64,000 bases of DNA from Guillardia theta CCMP2712. Lineage: Eukaryota; Cryptophyceae; Pyrenomonadales; Geminigeraceae. The position numbers and the translations under genes are program-made. Of this stretch, positions 35,315 to 47,648 are shown in pieces (within the stretch, counting starts at the first letter, position 1; each line of letters opens with the position of its first letter). Below the pieces are notes generated by a model. The model did no database searches. It was not told the DNA's origin and was given only the letters and a program-made list of their open reading frames with translations. The stretch covers positions 608,906 through 672,905 of the forward strand of contig NW_005434663.1 of NCBI RefSeq assembly GCF_000315625.1, read 5' to 3'.

Positions 35315-35572
35315 GGTTAGTGTCGGAGGACACCAGGAGAACAGGAAGTGGGGGAGGGGGAAACAGGGGGGGATGGGGTCCAAGACGGGGGGGGGGGGGG
35401 GGGGGAGGTTGGAGGAGAAGGAGACCAGGAACAAGAAGAAGAGTCCGTTGATGACGGCGCCGATGTCAAGCACTGGCTTCCACTCGTCACGAAGGATGTT
35501 CAAGCAGACCTTGCCCTCCAAGTCGATATTGGGATGAAACACCTGGAAGCTCTAGGTCAGCACGAGAGGGAG

Positions 35573-35608
<36 letters not shown>

Positions 35609-36352
35609 AGAAGCAAGGAGGATACATCAAATATAAGGAGGCGACACAGCACAGCAACGAAAATAGAGAAAGAGCATAGCAATGAAAGGGGAGGGAGAGA
35701 AAGAGCAAGGGGAGGAGGAGGAGGAGGTATAGGAGGGGGAGGAGGGGGGAGGAGAAGAATGGGGGGAGAACACATCACCTTGGTGGTGCAGAGAGTCTTG
35801 GGTGGGGAATGGGGATAGTCGGACGGGATCTCAAACTTGAAGCTGAACTTGCCTCCCTTCCAGAAGCCCTGGGGATACAAAAGCATGAGAGGAGGAGCAG
35901 CAATAGGAAGGAGGGAAACGAGAGTAGGAGGAAGCGAGCAAGGAGGGAGAAGGGAAACGAGAGCAAGAGGGAGGAGGGAGGGGAGAGCAAGAGAGAGGAG
36001 GGAGGGGAGAGCAGTGCAAGAGGGGTCGACTGATCGACATTCACCTCGTCGGGCATGAGCGTGACATTGAAGTTCATGATGTCGTCGGGGTCCGGGAACT
36101 CCATCTGGCACCAGGAGTTCTTCTCGATCCCATTCTTGAGATCTGAGCGCGTCAAACTCCGTCAAACGCACAAGGGGGAGGGAGGGGGCAGGAGGAGGAA
36201 GAGGAGGAGGCACGTCGCTGCTAACCTTTCTGGACTCGTCGTTGGGCAGCGGGGATGATCTTTCCTCCAGCCTTGCTCCCTCCCTCTGCGGACTCACTCG
36301 ATCCTGCCTTCTGCTCTGCCTTCTCCTGCTTCAGCTTCAACAGGTTCAGCAT
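35030..36352 (-). CDS. UBC12: NEDD8-conjugating enzyme E2 Ubc12
   Basis: The exons read leftward from ATG at 36352 ([11 protein letters not shown]), then [20 protein letters not shown], a [10 protein letters not shown] strand and [17 protein letters not shown]. Then come [53 protein letters not shown] and a C-terminus ending in a Tyr/Gly-rich tail with a stop at 35030. The HPN motif, the active-site Cys in GKVCLNIL, the Trp after it and the EPNP.DPLNK segment are diagnostic of Ubc12 (UBE2M). The enzyme takes NEDD8 from the NAE1-UBA3 E1 and passes it to cullins. The basic N-terminal extension (docking on the E1 in this family) is present but runs through a Ser/Gly/Lys linker. Introns hold GAGCAG and GGAGG repeats. 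Confidence 0.9.
35273..35318. repeat. (GAGCAG)n hexamer
   Basis: Tandem GAGCAG units in a Ubc12 intron. A second block of the same unit lies at about 35573-35610 in the next intron. Confidence 0.9.
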
Positions 36353-37462
36353 CCTTCCGTCGCTCCTCTCCTGCAAGGAACCAACGTCAGGGCTGGACGC
36401 GTCTCCCGCTCGCTCCGACTCTCGTCTCCTCGTAAGCACTGACGATCGCAACAGGCGCTGCAACTGACTGGTTGCGGGTGTTGTTCACAATCATCCATCA
36501 TCCCCAGTATGATATCGCCTCCTTCCTGTTGATGACTTTGCTTTGCATGGAGACAACCACCAAACTCTTCTCTGCTTCCTACCACCCATCGACATGCTGG
36601 AACTTTTCTGCTCTCCTTTCTCCCCCCCCACCCCCATCGCCCCGCTCTTCTCTACTCGTCCTCGTCACACTTCTCCTCCGTTCCTGTCTCCAGGCTGAAG
36701 TTTTGCCCTACCAAACACAACTCTGCTCATCACACACCTAGTACTCATCGTCCTCGTTATAACCCCGATGCTTCCGTATGACCTGCCCACTCTGCTGCTT
36801 CCAACGCTTCCCCTTCTCTGCTGCTCTCCTGCTCCTCTCTCTGTTCATCTCCATGCTCTCCTCTCTGCTCTCCTCCCTGCTCCGCGTTCTAGTTCTAGCT
36901 CTGCTCGTCTTCCTCCCCTCCTCCTTCCCCTTCCTCCTCAGCCATGGTTCGCCTCTTGCTCTGCTGTTTTAGAGGGGTGACGAGTAAAAGTCCTAAAATA
37001 CCGCCGAGGTCTGAATGCAGCCTGATTTTCATGCATCAACCAATATTTTTTAATATATAAAGGAAACTATTGAAATTTACCAATATTATTTCTAAAGCTC
37101 AAACGAAACCAAACAAATTTGGCATTCCGAGGGATTGGACAAGGAGTGCTGGGGGTGGGGGCGGGAGAATGGGCGGGAGGAGGGGATAGCCATGCTCGGC
37201 CTTGTACGGTGGTAACGTAGGACATAAATCCTCTGAACAGCATGAAGTTCCATGCGCTCTCATGAGGGAACGACCCCACATTGCTCTGATCGATCAAGCT
37301 CGTCGCCCCGCTGCATCCTCCCTCACTCCCCACAGCCTCGGCTCCTCTTCCGTCCTCTCCCCACAGACGACATCGAGCAGCGATGGGAGGAAAAGACATC
37401 TTCACTTTCTTTAAACAAAATTCAAGCAATTGTGGGCGTCAACCACGGATCAATATCAAATC
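36353..37462. other. Intergenic, CT-rich; no gene seen
   Basis: Upstream of Ubc12 (36353-36960) the plus strand is pyrimidine-rich. Positions 36980-37130 are AT-rich, and the remainder is mixed. No exon is supported. Confidence 0.45.
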
Positions 37463-39422
37463 TATTTCTTGGCGGCAGGAGCAGCTTCCGTCTGCCAGGG
37501 CGTCAGAGGGAGCAGGAGCGATGGGGGCAGGCTTCACCTTAGCAGCTCCCTTGGCAGCAGGGGCAGGGGCAGCGGCCTTGGGTGCCTCAACCTGGGCGAG
37601 TTAGGGGGGAAGAGGAGGCAGAGGGGCAGCCACCTTAGGGGCCTCCTGCTTCTTAGGGGCCTCCTGTCGTGTTGTCAGACAGGGAGGGAGGAGGAGGAGG
37701 AGGGCACTTGCCTTGGGAGCAGGGGTGAGGCTAGCAAGCTTCTTCTCCTCGGAGGTGACGACGGAAGCCTTCTTGTCGAACTCACCCTTGAGCTTCGACT
37801 GCTCCGACTTGAGCTTCGACTCCTCCTGCTTGATCTTCTTGACCTGCGGGGGGATGTGAGGAAAGGACATCTTGCTGCCTTGACCTCCAACCTCGTTCTC
37901 GATGTTGCCGATGTCATTCAGAAGACGCTCCTGCACCGCATAGAGTCAGGAGACTCTCCTCCTCCGCCCCGCTCTCCTCCTCTGCGTCTACCTCCTTCTT
38001 GAGGTCCTTGGCGCTCTGAGCAGCATCCAGTGCTTTCTCAAGGTCATCGAACTAGAAAAGCGTCAGAGAGGAGTAGGAGGAAGCAACGAGACGAAGGCGA
38101 GAGAGAGAGAGAGAGAACAAGTCATGGCAGGGAGTGAGAGAACAAGTCATGGCAGGGAGTGAGAGAACAAGTCATGGCAGGGAAGGGGGGTAAGGGAAGG
38201 TGTGGATGAAGTTGTGGAGGAAAATAGAGCAACAGACCTTGCTGGTGCTGGAGATCAACCTCTCGGAGAGCTTCTTGAGCTCGCCAGTCTTCTTGTCAAG
38301 AGCCTTCGACGGCTGTAAGGCGCGAGGGGATGCGGAGACACCTGCTCACCTGTTTGGCGCTATTGGCCTCCTTCTTGGCCTTCTCTACCTTGCCCTTCTG
38401 CTCCTTGATCTGCTTGGCCTGCGCAACACCAACTTGGTCAGTTGCAGTCTGCACGAGGGCCAGTCTCGGCTGACCCGCTTCTCGTCCTCCTGCTTCTTCT
38501 TCTCCGCAGCCTTCTTCGCCTCCTCCTTCTGTAGCAGAGAGTCAGCCACGTTGCTGACGTCATCCTGCCCTGTCCAACCTTCTTCGCCTCCTCTTTCTTC
38601 TTCCTCTCAGCTTCAGCCTGTCACACCGGAAGTCATCAGGCATCTGACAGCTCTAAGAGACGCCATCCTCCACCTTAGCCTTCTTGATCTCATCCTCGGC
38701 TTTCTTCTTGGCCTCCTTTGCCTGCAGCCGTATGACCACAGCGGAGCTCTGCGACAAACAAGATCTCCCACCTTCTTCTCCTCCTCTCGGAGCTTCCTCT
38801 CAGCCTCCTCGCGCGCCTTCTTTTCCTGCGGGCCCACCTTCAGCTTTCAACCCCTCCGCTCAAGAACAGGACCTTCTCGGCACGGTCCTTCAACTCCTTC
38901 TCCAGAGCAGCCCTGCCACATCGGTCAGGCAAGAGCGAGCGCAGCGTCTGGCGGGTCATCACTTGGCAGCCTTGGCCTTGGCCGCAGCAGCCTGAGCGCG
39001 CTTCTCAGCCTCAGCTGCTCTCTGCTCGAAAGTGAGCTCCTTGGCGGGAGCCTGGGCTGCGACGGGGAGCACGGTCCCAGTGAGGATCGAGGAAGCGACC
39101 AAACTGAGGGAGAGGGGTCAGAGCTATCGCTGAGTTCGAGGGAGCATCACAATCCAGAGATGGTGGCGGTTGCCTTGCGCTTCAAGTTGTCCAGCTGGGA
39201 AGAATCCTGAGCAGAGCAGACCACTCTGCGTGACAGGCTGTTGCGGAGCGAGAGAGATCTGGACTCCCTGCGTCGTCGGTGTGAGACCTCTGGATGGCGA
39301 CCGCCTCCCACACTCGCTCACCTCAGCACAGGAGCAGGGGAAAAGGCAGTGACGGGGTGGAGGATCGCGAGCGCCGCAAGGAATGCCAACGACGCCAGCG
39401 CCATGAAAGTAGAAGCCTTCAT
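37463..39422 (-). CDS. Plastid-targeted coiled-coil protein with thylakoid-type signal
   Basis: The first exon gives a signal peptide (MKASTFMALASLAFLAALAI) and then TAFSPAPVLR, a Phe-containing cryptophyte transit start. After a 54-nt intron the next exon adds a Ser/Arg-rich transit region ending RRVVCSAQDSSQLDNLKRK. A 47-nt intron leads to a second hydrophobic stretch, FLVASSILTGTVLPVAAQA, which resembles a thylakoid transfer signal with an Ala-x-Ala site. The mature part is spread over about twelve short exons rich in Lys, Glu and Ala (KKAREEAERKLREEEKK, KQIKEQKGKVEKAKKEAN, LKKLSERLISSTSK, KKIKQEESKLKSEQSKLKG) and forms a long coiled coil. It ends in a Pro/Ala/Lys-rich tail. Taking a 46-nt last intron, it ends PAAKK at 37463; reading through gives a slightly longer end. 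No enzymatic domain was seen. A structural role in the plastid is inferred. Confidence 0.68.
38108..38183. repeat. Three tandem copies of a 25-bp unit
   Basis: Three near-identical copies of GAGAGAACAAGTCATGGCAG plus five more bases lie head to tail in an intron of the plastid coiled-coil gene, after a (GA)n run. Confidence 0.9.
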
Positions 39423-41437
39423 TCTGCATCCTAGTCAGCGCATCTCACAAGGCGTTCAAAGTTAGCTCATCCATGAGATGTCAAGGACAAAAAGAGTCTC
39501 GTCACACAGACATGAAAATCACGGCTGTACGAGAGCTATGCTGCTTGTGCGGGTCGCAACGCAAATATCCTATCAGCTTTCAAGTCCGACCGAGCTACGA
39601 ATGCGCATCTTCAAAGACGAGGAGTCTACGTGTTCAAACAGAGAGGGTGGGTTTAAAGGTCGAGGCAGGATAATTAGGAGGGATAATTTCTGCATGAACA
39701 CTTCCTATCGATGCCCTCCCAATAGGAATGCTATGTTTTCCTTGCGCATCGTCCTCCACTGTCCTGGTCAGCATCCGATTGCACGTGCTGAGTCGGACAG
39801 AAACTCAATCCTATCTAACTGGCCGAAAGTTGTTCAACAACATGAAACGTTTGCTCTGAGGTTCCTCGCCTGGACAACCTACTGCTTTCCTGGTGTTGGG
39901 AATCACCTTTACCTACCGTGGCCTGCGCAGGTAATCGTGTCTGCACCATCTCTACTTCTTCAAACTCTCCATGTACATGTTGGACTTCCTGATATCCACT
40001 CGAAACCATGTCTCAACCTCGTCCTGATCTTCCTCTGCTATCTTCTCTTCCTCCTTCTCCTCGTTGACTCCCGCCCTCCCACCCTCCTTCATGGATCCGC
40101 AATGCATCGGCCACCTACACCCCCACCCCCACCCCAACCCAATATCCTACCCCTACCCTTCTGGACTCAATGTACCCCTCCACTACCCCACCCTTTCAAT
40201 ATCCTAACCCCTACCCTACATGGGAACCCCCGTTCGACAGCAGACAGCACCCACACCAGTGACCCCAGGATCAATAATATGTAGTAGAACACCCGTAGTT
40301 TGACATGTTGTGGAACCGGGTACTCAGGTTTCAAAATCTCAGCACCGGTTGTTTATTTCACCCACCCCCCTGTCTAGGCCCTACCTTGTGGAATCCAATA
40401 CACGGGTGGGGAGAATTCCAGGATCCTAGGGGTGATTGGTACCACCGGTCATCACAGTTTTACAGTGAATCCCCTATAGAAACCACCCGTGTGTAACCAC
40501 CCCCACCTTCATGAATGTGCCTGTCCCACACCTCTTGCATACTGATCTCCGACTGGTGCTGAGGGTCCAGTACCCTACCTTGTATCTTTACAAATCTCCA
40601 GTACCCTACCCCTTTGTTTGATCGAGGCTTAAGACCAAAGCCCTAGAGTTGCTACATACCATTTATTCATTATTGAAAGAAATAGATTATGTAAGAGCTT
40701 GACCATATGGCTATCCATATTTCGCACCCTGCACTGAGTCAACCAGCATACATTTTTTACCCCACCCAGTAATTATCATAGAATAAAAGGACCCTACCCC
40801 CTAGTTTCGTCGTCATAAAAAATTTCGCACCCCTTCCCCTCCTTATAAGGGCAGCTCACCCACCCCTGTACAGGTACCTCAAACATGGACCCACCATCTG
40901 AACATCCATAAGACCATCCATCAGACTACCCATTATTTCTCCATTCAAAGCACCCGTAATACTGGAACAAAACACCTTACCGACCTACCCCCATGACCAA
41001 CCCCCTACCCCCACCCTTGGGTCTTCCAAGGCTGGCCTGCCTCAGAGGGCCGGATCGATGACCCGGACCCGCCGACGGACCGGGCCCATGAAGACTCGAA
41101 CATCCCTGAGGCGAGCCTGACCAAATGGCTTGAGTGAAGTTCGGGTGGACCGAGTGCTTTAACCCCACCCCCTCGTAAACGATGCAAGAGCAGGGAAGAA
41201 GGGGTAGGGGTGGCCACTCCATGTCAAGAGCCTCCGCCGAAAAATGGCGATGATCTGAGAGGAGTCGCATGGACGAGGAGCGGTCGACCTCGAGCAGACG
41301 CGCAGCAGAATCCGCTGAGATTGGGAACTCTCTCCCCCTCCTCCTGGATCACTGACTCACAGGGTTGTACAAGACGGTGGAACTGTAAGGCTTCCGGAGG
41401 AGATTCAATGAGTGGGTGAGCTACAGTGTGGAGGTAA
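39423..41437. other. Long intergenic region with C-strand tracts
   Basis: Positions 39430-40000 are mixed unique sequence. From 40080 to 41010 the plus strand is crowded with ACCCCCACCC, CCCTACCCC and similar words. The stretch 41020-41160 has GGACCCG words. No supported gene other than a weak short minus-strand frame was found. Confidence 0.5.
39952..40107 (-). CDS. Short hypothetical frame
   Basis: About 51 residues, Glu/Lys-rich, then DEVETWFRVDIRKSNMYMES and a Lys-Lys end. The second half has normal composition and could be the last exon of an unseen gene. No splice or family support. Confidence 0.2.
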   Translation of the reverse strand: MHCGSMKEGGRAGVNEEKEEEKIAEEDQDEVETWFRVDIRKSNMYMESLKK

Positions 41438-44400
41438 TTGAGAATGAGACGCGGTGCTGTCAAGCTGCTCGCCCTGCAGTTTGCCCTTCTGTCATGTCGG
41501 ATCTGTGCAGCCATCCTCATGCCAGGCACTCAACTGATTCTTGCCTACGATCCGTCGATTGCGAACCTGTCAACCAACATCAACTTGCTGTTTCAAGTTC
41601 AAACTGCGGGCCCTGCGACGAAGCTGCAGGGTTTTCTGATGAATTTCTCGGACTCCTCGACCTCTGTGAGCAGAGACCTGCATTTCACGGAGGCTTGGAG
41701 CTCTCGGAATGCGGCGCCAGCGGGCAACGACACGCTCGCTTCAGTGGACCGCGTCTCCTGGAACAAGCTGACGTACGCAATTGAGATTTCTTTCAAGAGG
41801 GAGCTTCCTAGTGGGTTCTGGGTGGACATCACCATCTCTTCCTCCAACGGGATCCGCCTCCCCGAGCGAGGGCTGTTGCAACAGGACTCGAGACTGGTGA
41901 ACGAAGAAGTGCTTTCCTCTTCCTCGTGCTCGTAACCTTCTTGTGTCAGACGTTCAGCGGCGCCACGTGCATTTCCCCCGCCGTAGGAAGTTTTCTTGAT
42001 ATCGCCAACCCGACAGAGCTCCGGTAGGGAAGGGAAGGAGGGATGGAGTATCTATGGGAGAGGAAGGAGGGAAGAAGGAGATGAGGACGAGGAAAAATCG
42101 GGCAGGGGAGGAAGAAAAGTTCGACTGCGATGTGTGTCAAGGTATGACGGCATTCTGTTGCCTGCAGGGTGTCTGGAGATAAACTTGGGCAAATCATCTT
42201 CCGTCCTCATTTCCGTATTTTCCCTCAAGACAAGGTTCAGGATTGAGATGGTCTCAATCCTGAAACGAGACTAACACCTCTTCTTCTTTCCTTCCCCTTC
42301 CCCTTCCCAACCTCCTCCTCTTTCTCCTCCTTCCAGGTCATCATCGACTTGCCGGATTTCTACACAACATCGGAGACAAGCGTAGTCACCATAGGGGGCA
42401 CCACGGAGAGTTGGAGTCTGAGCAAGAGGACACTGACAATACAGTTCAGCTCTACACAGGAGAAGGACGTGCTGCAGTCCATCTCCGTATGGCCGACCAT
42501 CTCCATTCCTGTCAACGGGCTGCTATCATCGTCTACTGCCTTGACAATCTCCTGCGATTGTGCGGAAGGACCGGTATGAGAACGAGGAGAACGAGGAGGA
42601 GGAGGAGGAGGAGGAGGAAGAAGAGTGCAAGGTGGAGGAGGAGTGGAGGGGGAGGACGAGGGGGACGAGGAGGACTGCAAGGAGGAGGAAGAGGAGGAGT
42701 GGAAACCCATCAGGGAACGAACACTTGTGCGAGCCAGCGGGTGATGAGAGATCGGAAATGGAAGAGGAGGAAGTAGCGTAGAGCTTATGCGCTTGCCCAG
42801 GTCACTCCTACCCCCTTCGTGAAGATCCCCGATGTTGTCGGATACATCGCACAGTCAAGCTTGAAGCTCAGCAAGAGCTCCTGCTTGTTCGACGGTTTCA
42901 GGTAGGGCATGTGCGAGAGAGCAGACGAGGGAGTGGGAGGGAGGAAGAGGATGAAGTGGGAGGGATGTAGAAGTGTTCGAAGAAGTTCAAGAGCTGGAAG
43001 CAACTAAGGTAGAGCCTGAAGGGAAAGGCAGACGGTGGGGGGGGAGGAGGGAAATGTTGGGAACAGAAGAGATGAAACGAGGACGAGCGTAGCCCTGAGA
43101 TGCTGCGGATCAGGTGGCAGTGCGAGTGGAAAGCTCCGAGGGTCGACGAGGCAAGCGAGCTCGTCTTTGCGTTCAAGTTCTCCTCTTGGAGCTTCCTCAA
43201 GGGCGACCCGCTGCGGGTCAAGCTGGAAGGGTTCGGAGGGGAGAGGAGGGAGGGCTTCCCAGTCTCCCAGACGCCCATTCTTGCCGAGTTGAGCCCTCCC
43301 TCTACCCTCGCTCGCCATCCCTACGGCTGCCCCTCCAACGCGGGCTGTGCCAGCATGCAGTACGCAGGAGACTCGCTCTTCTCCTCTGCCTCCTGGGACC
43401 CGCAGGCCTCTCTGCTGGTGTTCACAGCCTCCAAGGACGTCCCTGCTCAGACCAGCATCGTGCTGGTCGTCTCCTCCTCGGCTGGGCTGCGGGTCCCAAC
43501 GGTCGGGCTGTGGAGCAAGTCACCGGTGTCCATCCCCCTTGACTTCCCGCTGAACCTCTCGACCTCTGTGCTGCAGAACCTCTACCCTGTGATGGCGTAC
43601 AGGACTGTGTCCCTGTCCTTCTCTCCTCTCCTCCCGAACAGGAGGGTCGAGCTGGTCTTCAGGATGCAGCCATGGGTGCAGATGCAGGCGGGAGAGAACA
43701 TCACGCTCCTTCTCCCTGGCTTCGTTGCCCAGCAGAACGCGAGCTGCCGAGGAGGACGGGAGTTCTTGGCGAGTTTCAACTCCACTAGCAGCGGGCAGCT
43801 GCTAGTCTTGTTCACGCTCCTGCAAGGCGTGCTTCCCCTGGGGGAGAGGAACGTCAGCTGTTCCGGCCTCCTCTCCCCTCCCCTCGGGACGTCGGGCCTC
43901 GTCGCCATGAGCTCCTTCCTCCCCTTGAGCAGGAGGCCGTCGGAGCAGAGGGCAGACCTGCAGTTCATCCTCCCTCCCCTCCTCAACGTCAGCCTGACCT
44001 TCAGCAACGACACCAGCTCTGACGCAGTCGCTCTGCTCCTCTCCTTCAACCTCTCCATCCCCCTCGTCGCCGGCGACCGCATCGAGCTCCTCCTTCCGGG
44101 CTTCAAGTCACAGCGCACATCCTCCGTCTCCACGGACACCGGGAGGGTGCAGTACGACGGCTCCTCCCAGACCCTCTCAGTTACGCTGACGGTGGACCTG
44201 CCGGAAGGAGGACCCAGGAGTCTCCTCGTCCCCCAGAGCGCGAATATGTTCCTGCCCCTCCGCGGCCTCGAGCAGAACGATCCTTCTCTGCGCTGGAGGG
44301 TGAGCATGAGCAAGCAGGAGCAGGAGTGGCTTCCCTTGTACTACTCTCAGAGGATCACGCAGAGGCTGGACAACAGCTCCGTCTCCTTCCTCACCCCTCG

Positions 44401-47400
44401 CGCCGGGCAGCTCACCGACCTCCTCCTCACTGTCCGCTCCTTCGAGCCCTACTTCAAGGACGGCACCTCCATCCTCCTCCTTCTCCCAGGCTTCCCTCCC
44501 ACCTCCGGCCTGACCGTCACAGGAGCTGACAAGGTCTCCCTGGTATGGAACGCGAGCTCCCAGCAGCTCACCGTCACCATCCTTCAGCTCGGAGCCGCCG
44601 CAGACAGCAGGAGCATCTCCCTTCTCTTCCGCAAGGTTCAGTTGCCCCCAGCTGGAGTCGACCTTCTCGCCTCCTCCTCCCTGGCCTTTAGCCTGCTCTC
44701 CGACGGTCGCATGCTGTTTCCCCCACAGCCCTTCACCTCCGTCGGGCTCGTCGGCGCGCTCCTCGACTCGCGGATCGACTTCTTCCCCCGCAACCCGCCC
44801 GGCTCGCTGCTTGGCCTCAACCTCGCCTTCACCCCTGGCATGCAGCTGCTGATCGGAGAAACCTTGGTAAGAGATTACGATGATGATGATGATGATGATG
44901 GAGATGATACTGGTGGTGGTGGTGGTGGTGGTGGTGGTGGTGATGATGATGATGATGATGATGGTAGTGTCATGGGTTGAACAAGGACGAGCGTTCGTTT
45001 GATATTCAGTTATGCGTCATACAATCAAAGTCACTGACAGGTTTTCTCAGGTCCTCAACTTGACAGGTTTTACAGGGGCAGACAACAATCTCATTCTCCT
45101 CTCTTCTCATTCCTCCACTACCTACTTCCAGGTGCCTCCTCCTCCTCCTCCTCCTCCTCCTCCTCCTCCTCCTCCTCCTCCTCCTCCTCCTCCTCCTCCT
45201 CCTCCTCCTCCTCCTTCCTTCCTCCTTCTAACTCCTCCTCCTCCTTCTAACTCCTCCTCCTCCTCTTCTCCTTCTACCTCCTTCTACCTTCTCCTTCTAC
45301 CTCCTTGCTCTCTTCTTCTCTCGTCTCACCCGCGTCTTTCATCCCGTTCTGACACATTCCTTGTCCTCCTTCTTCCTCCCCTTGCTACCTCTTCTCCTCA
45401 TTTCCTCCTTCATCCTCTCCCTCCACGCACACGCTCACCTCTCGCATCCCCTTACAGGAGGCGAGCTGGAAGCAATCATCGCAGCAGCTCATCCTCACCG
45501 CCTCCTCGCTGCTCCCTCGCTTCACCCCGGTCGACGTCGTCGTCCCCTCCTCCTCCGGCATCCGGTCGCCGTCGGCCGGCATTGCCAGCTGTGCAGCAGC
45601 AGCAGCCTGCCCCCTCCGTCTCTCCTCCTCTGCTCGCAGCGGGCCTGTCCTCTCCTCCGACCTCGTGGACTATCAACCCCTGGGGTACGTCAAGAGGATC
45701 AGCGTTGCCTTCTCCTCCTACGTCATCGACACGCCCGTCTCCCTCTCCCTCTCCCTCTCCCTCTCCCTCCAGCTGGCCGCCGGCGACCAGATCCTTCTCT
45801 ACCTCCCCTCCTTCTCCTCCTCCCTGGTCGGCCAGGACGTCTCCGGCTCCTTCTCCCACCCCCTGCTCTTCCTCGGGCCGCTGGCGATGGAGGGAGGAGC
45901 GCTGGTGGTGACCTTCATCGCCCGGGGCGTCGTTGCCATCGATCAGGACGTCTCCTTCCTCCTCTCCTCCTCTCTCCGCATCTTCCTCCCTCCCCGTGGC
46001 ATCAGGCGATCGGCGAACCAGCTCGACCTGCTGGTGAGGAGGACGGTCCTCTCCGGCCCTGTGGACATCCTCCCCCGCAACTCCCTCTTCGCCCTTCCCC
46101 TCCTCTTCTCCTTCGACCAGGCTCGCGTCTCCTTCGACCCTCCTCGCGCCGGCCCCGTCTCGATCTCCTTCCTCCTCAACCCTGCCGTACCCTTGGCGGA
46201 GGGCGATACGATTCACCTCCTCCTCCCTCAGTTCCGGCAGACCGTGCTGGTCCCAACGCCCCACGATCTCCTGCTGGGGTCGACGAGGGTGGCAAGCTGG
46301 CGGGTCGAGGTTGGGGGGATAGCAGTCCAGCTGCTACAGAACGTGACGGCAAACTCAAGCATGCAGTTCTTGGTCAACAGCAGCGAAGGTTTCCTGGTAC
46401 CCCTTGAAGGCATCTTGGCAGACTCGCTCCCCCAGCTCAAGTTCCAGGGACAGGAAGGGAAACTTGACCGTCTCCTCCTCTCCTTCGACCCTGTGCAGGC
46501 AGCCCTGCTGAACATGCGGATGACCTTCCTTCCCGCCATCGCCAACACCGTCGCCTCGGTCACCATCTCCTTCGTCGGAACTTCCGAGCTCATGAAAGAC
46601 GATGTGATCAGGTGCCCTGCAGTCTCCTCTCCTTCCTTCTCCTCTCCTCTCCTCCTTCTCCTCCTCCTCCTCCTCCTCCTCCTCCTCCTCCTCCTCCTCC
46701 TCCTCCTCCTCCTCTTCCTGCTCTTTCTCTGTTCTTTCTCTCCCTTCTCCTTGCTCATTCACCTCACTATCATCCACCAGCTTTTCACTTGCAGGCTTCA
46801 CGAGGCAGTTCGACTGCTGGGACCAGCAGAGCTCGTATCCCCAGCGCTGCATCTACTCAGTCATCGCCTCCTCCAAATTCTGCCTCCCTTGCGGCGACGG
46901 CTGCCTCCTCCAATCCGGCACTCGAGGGTGCTTGTTCACCGTCCTCACCAGCCTTGGGCAGCAGCAGCAGCGGCGGCAGCAGCAGCAGCCTAGCGATCCT
47001 ACCGTCTTCAACGGAGCATGGCTCCCCAGCACCTCAGTCCTGCTCATCAACACCAACAGCAGTGTCGCAGCTCGAATCCCCGTCTCCGTCCTCCTCCCAG
47101 CTGCCCTCCAGCTCGTCCTCCCCGCAGCTGGAGTCAGCGCTTCCTCCCCCCTCCTCTACTCCCTCTCCAACAGGTGGGGTGACATGAAGCAGCAGAACGT
47201 TCCTAGCAGGACCATCGTCGCCGCGTTCCTGCAGCTCCCGACCGTACAGTTCGGGTCGCACCGCGCCGGTCTGTCCGACTCCCTTCTCCTCTCCTTCACC
47301 CTGGCCGTCCCCCTCCTCCGGGGAGATCTCCTTATCCTCCAGCTCCTCGATTTCCTCCCCGCTCCTGCCCTTGCGCGGTCTCCGACGGTCAGCGTCTCCT

Positions 47401-47594
47401 CGACGCCCGCTGGCCTCTCCCTCTCGGGCAGCTGGAACGCTTCCTCCCGCCAGCTAACGTTCTCCGTGGAGCTCGATCGGGTGGAAGGAGGAACTCCGAT
47501 CTCGCTGCTGATGGCGCAGGGAACCTTCATCCTCCCCTATCAGGGTGAGGCGAAGCAGCCGCCTTCCTCTTCTCCTCCTCCTCAACCTCCTCCC

Positions 47595-47648
<54 letters not shown>

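Noticed and set aside
38108-38183. Possible CRISPR-like array
   Set aside because: The three units are directly adjacent with no spacers and lie inside an intron.
39478-40284. A 268-residue plus-strand frame
   Set aside because: It has no domain and its end runs into C-strand tracts. No splice or start context supports it.
40080-41010. Possible internal telomere array
   Set aside because: The C-strand words vary in spacing and sequence, and there is no constant repeat unit.
45012-46407. Pro/Ser/Leu-rich frames of 299 and 348 residues
   Set aside because: They are shifted frames over CCT repeats and the real beta-unit exons of the giant surface-protein gene.
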